Of a DNA stretch of 64,000 bases, positions 62,872-64,000 are shown piece after piece. The notes beneath the pieces are model-generated. The model was not told where the DNA came from and made no database searches. It worked only from the letters and a program-made list of their open reading frames with translations. The translations under genes were made by a program, and so were the position numbers. Numbering within the stretch: the first letter of the stretch is position 1; the number at the start of each line of letters is the position of its first letter. Source of the DNA: Stutzerimonas stutzeri (GTDB taxonomy: Bacteria; Pseudomonadota; Gammaproteobacteria; Pseudomonadales; Pseudomonadaceae). The stretch covers positions 310,001 to 374,000 of the forward strand of contig NZ_JAMOHZ010000002.1 of NCBI RefSeq assembly GCF_024448715.1. Reading direction: 5' to 3'.

Positions 62872-63989
62872 GGGCGCTCCGCCAGGATCACGTCGGCCGC
62901 CCGCATTGGCATGCTGTACAGATCGGCGCTATCGGCGTAGGCCAACGCGTTGCGTGCCCAGATGCTGCGCTTTACGTCGTCGGCCAGCATTTCGGCCAGC
63001 ATGCGATCAAGATCGTCCTGTTCGAACGGGCTCGGCACCACTCTCCCGCAGTCGGCGTCGGCAATGTAATGAGCGTAACCGCACACTTCGGTCACCAGCA
63101 CCGGCAACCCGGCTACCAACGCCTCAAGCAGCACGGTACCCGTGTTCTCGTTGTAGGCCGGGTGGATCAACAGATCGGCGCCAAGCAGAAAGCGGGGAAC
63201 ATCGCTACGCCCCTTGAGGTACTCGACATGAGCAGAGATGCCCAGGGTCTTTGCCTGTAGCTGGAACGGCTTGGGATCGTCCTGACCAATCACGAACAGG
63301 CGCGTACGCTTTTTCAATGCGCGCGGAAGCGACGCCAGAGCCTTTAGCGTGCGGTCCAGCCCCTTGGTCTTGAAGCCGGAGCCGATCTGCACCAGCAACA
63401 GATCGTCTTCGCTCAGCTCGAACTCGTCGCGAAAAGCGGCGCGAATCTCAGCCGCATTGGCGGGTGCGCGACGGTCCGCGGCGATGCCCGGCGGCAGCAG
63501 GTGAAAGCGTCCGGCCGGCGTGGCGTAGTGCTTGACGAACAGCGGCTGCTGCACCTCGGAGATCATCAGAATTTCCGTGCTGGAGCGCGGGTCGAACACC
63601 GCTCGCTCGTATTCGGCGAAGTGCTTGTAACGGCCCCAGCGGCGATAAATCGGATTGCGCAAGGTTTGCGCCTTGTCTTCGAAACAGGGATCGGCCGCGT
63701 AATAGACGTCGAGCCCGGGCATCTTGTTGAAGCCCACCACCCGGTCCACTGGACGCTTTGCCAGATCCGCCTCGACCCAGGCCGTGAATCGTTCATTGCG
63801 GGTATGGTTGAAGATCGCTTTGGCCGGTGCGATGAGCACTTCGAAGCCGTCGGGAATTTCACCTTCCCAGATCATCGTGTAGACACGAATGGCATGGCCT
63901 CGCCGCTGGCACTCCAGCGCGATGCGCATGAAGTCGCGCTGCAGCCCACCGAAAGGGAAGTACTTGTAAAGAATGAAGGCCAGCTGCAT
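62868..63989 (-). CDS. waaG: LPS core glucosyltransferase WaaG
   Basis: GT4-family UDP-glucose:(heptosyl)LPS alpha-1,3-glucosyltransferase, 373 residues. The N-terminus FILYKYFPFGGLQRDFMRIALEC and C-terminal HPAYNENTGTVLLEALVAGLPVL (E-x7-E region) match WaaG. In P. aeruginosa the product is reported to transfer GalN-type sugar in the core; the exact donor is not deducible. The start shares one base with the stop of the preceding gene (TGATG at 63987-63991), whose last four codons (presumably waaC) are all that remain inside the window. Confidence 0.93.
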   Translation of the reverse strand: MQLAFILYKYFPFGGLQRDFMRIALECQRRGHAIRVYTMIWEGEIPDGFEVLIAPAKAIFNHTRNERFTAWVEADLAKRPVDRVVGFNKMPGLDVYYAADPCFEDKAQTLRNPIYRRWGRYKHFAEYERAVFDPRSSTEILMISEVQQPLFVKHYATPAGRFHLLPPGIAADRRAPANAAEIRAAFRDEFELSEDDLLLVQIGSGFKTKGLDRTLKALASLPRALKKRTRLFVIGQDDPKPFQLQAKTLGISAHVEYLKGRSDVPRFLLGADLLIHPAYNENTGTVLLEALVAGLPVLVTEVCGYAHYIADADCGRVVPSPFEQDDLDRMLAEMLADDVKRSIWARNALAYADSADLYSMPMRAADVILAERP

Positions 63990-64000
63990 CAGTTTGTCTC

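Noticed and set aside
63989..64000. Last codons of an upstream gene (probably waaC)
   Set aside because: Only four codons are inside the window; too little to annotate as a gene. Noted in the waaG entry.

Overview
The window looks like chromosomal DNA of a gamma-proteobacterium of the Pseudomonas / Stutzerimonas (P. stutzeri-like) group. The basis is high GC with GC-rich third codon positions, and gene orders that I recognise from memory as Pseudomonas core blocks (dac-rlpA-mltB-rodA-pbpA-rlmH-rsfS-nadD-proA; orn-rsgA-motBA-rhdA-psd-fimX-serB-parC-parE-cpdA-thiC; waaA-hldE-msbA-waaL-waaP-waaG). Pseudomonas-style REP palindromes are also present. No tRNA, rRNA, CRISPR array, prophage or insertion sequence was seen.

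Layout. (1) 1-8496, minus strand: cell-wall elongation cluster (D,D-carboxypeptidase fragment, RlpA, MltB, RodA, PBP2), then RlmH, RsfS, NadD and ProA in a tightly packed operon. (2) 8777-14861: a DedA-PAP2 fusion membrane protein, a LON-domain protein, LrgA/LrgB, a MaoC hydratase, a MORN-repeat / C13-peptidase lipoprotein and an NAD(P)-binding protein. (3) 14948-30856: Orn, a membrane-anchored methyltransferase, RsgA, the MotAB stator, an HDOD protein, rhodanese RhdA, Psd, a PilZ-like protein plus FimX (c-di-GMP / type IV pilus control), SerB, an AhpA-like membrane protein and a PqiC-like lipoprotein. (4) 31072-41809: ParC and ParE flanking two small translationally coupled genes, a YqiA-type esterase, CpdA, DUF1249, an ADP-ribose pyrophosphatase, a DUF3298-type lipoprotein and the thiamine-precursor permease CytX. 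(5) 42037-50354: ThiC under a TPP riboswitch, a TolC-type outer-membrane protein, WaaA (Kdo transferase), an FAD oxidoreductase / aldo-keto reductase / Nudix-like trio. (6) 50404-64000: the lipopolysaccharide core locus: HldE, MsbA, an InaA-type kinase-like protein, the O-antigen ligase, GT9 and GT4 glycosyltransferases, a carbamoyltransferase, a tandem-kinase protein, a 39-codon small gene, an InaA-type kinase, WaaP and WaaG.

How the genes work together. The left block builds and trims peptidoglycan during elongation and septation. The right block makes the heptose donor (HldE), adds Kdo (WaaA), decorates the inner core (WaaG, WaaP, kinases, carbamoyltransferase), flips lipid A-core (MsbA) and attaches O antigen (WaaL). 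The part from inside msbA to the GT4 gene is clearly AT-richer than its surroundings, suggesting replacement of the outer-core/ligase segment by recombination. The thiC-cytX pair is one TPP-controlled unit with a REP pair in its intergenic gap.

The observations I consider most worth following are a 39-codon gene coupled by ATGA overlaps at both ends inside the core-kinase operon, the MORN/C13 lipoprotein, the tandem-kinase protein, a kinase-like protein next to waaL that lacks the usual catalytic Asp, a Nudix-like protein with a stretched Nudix box, and the atypical-composition core locus. All family assignments are from reading motifs and from memory; no database search was possible.
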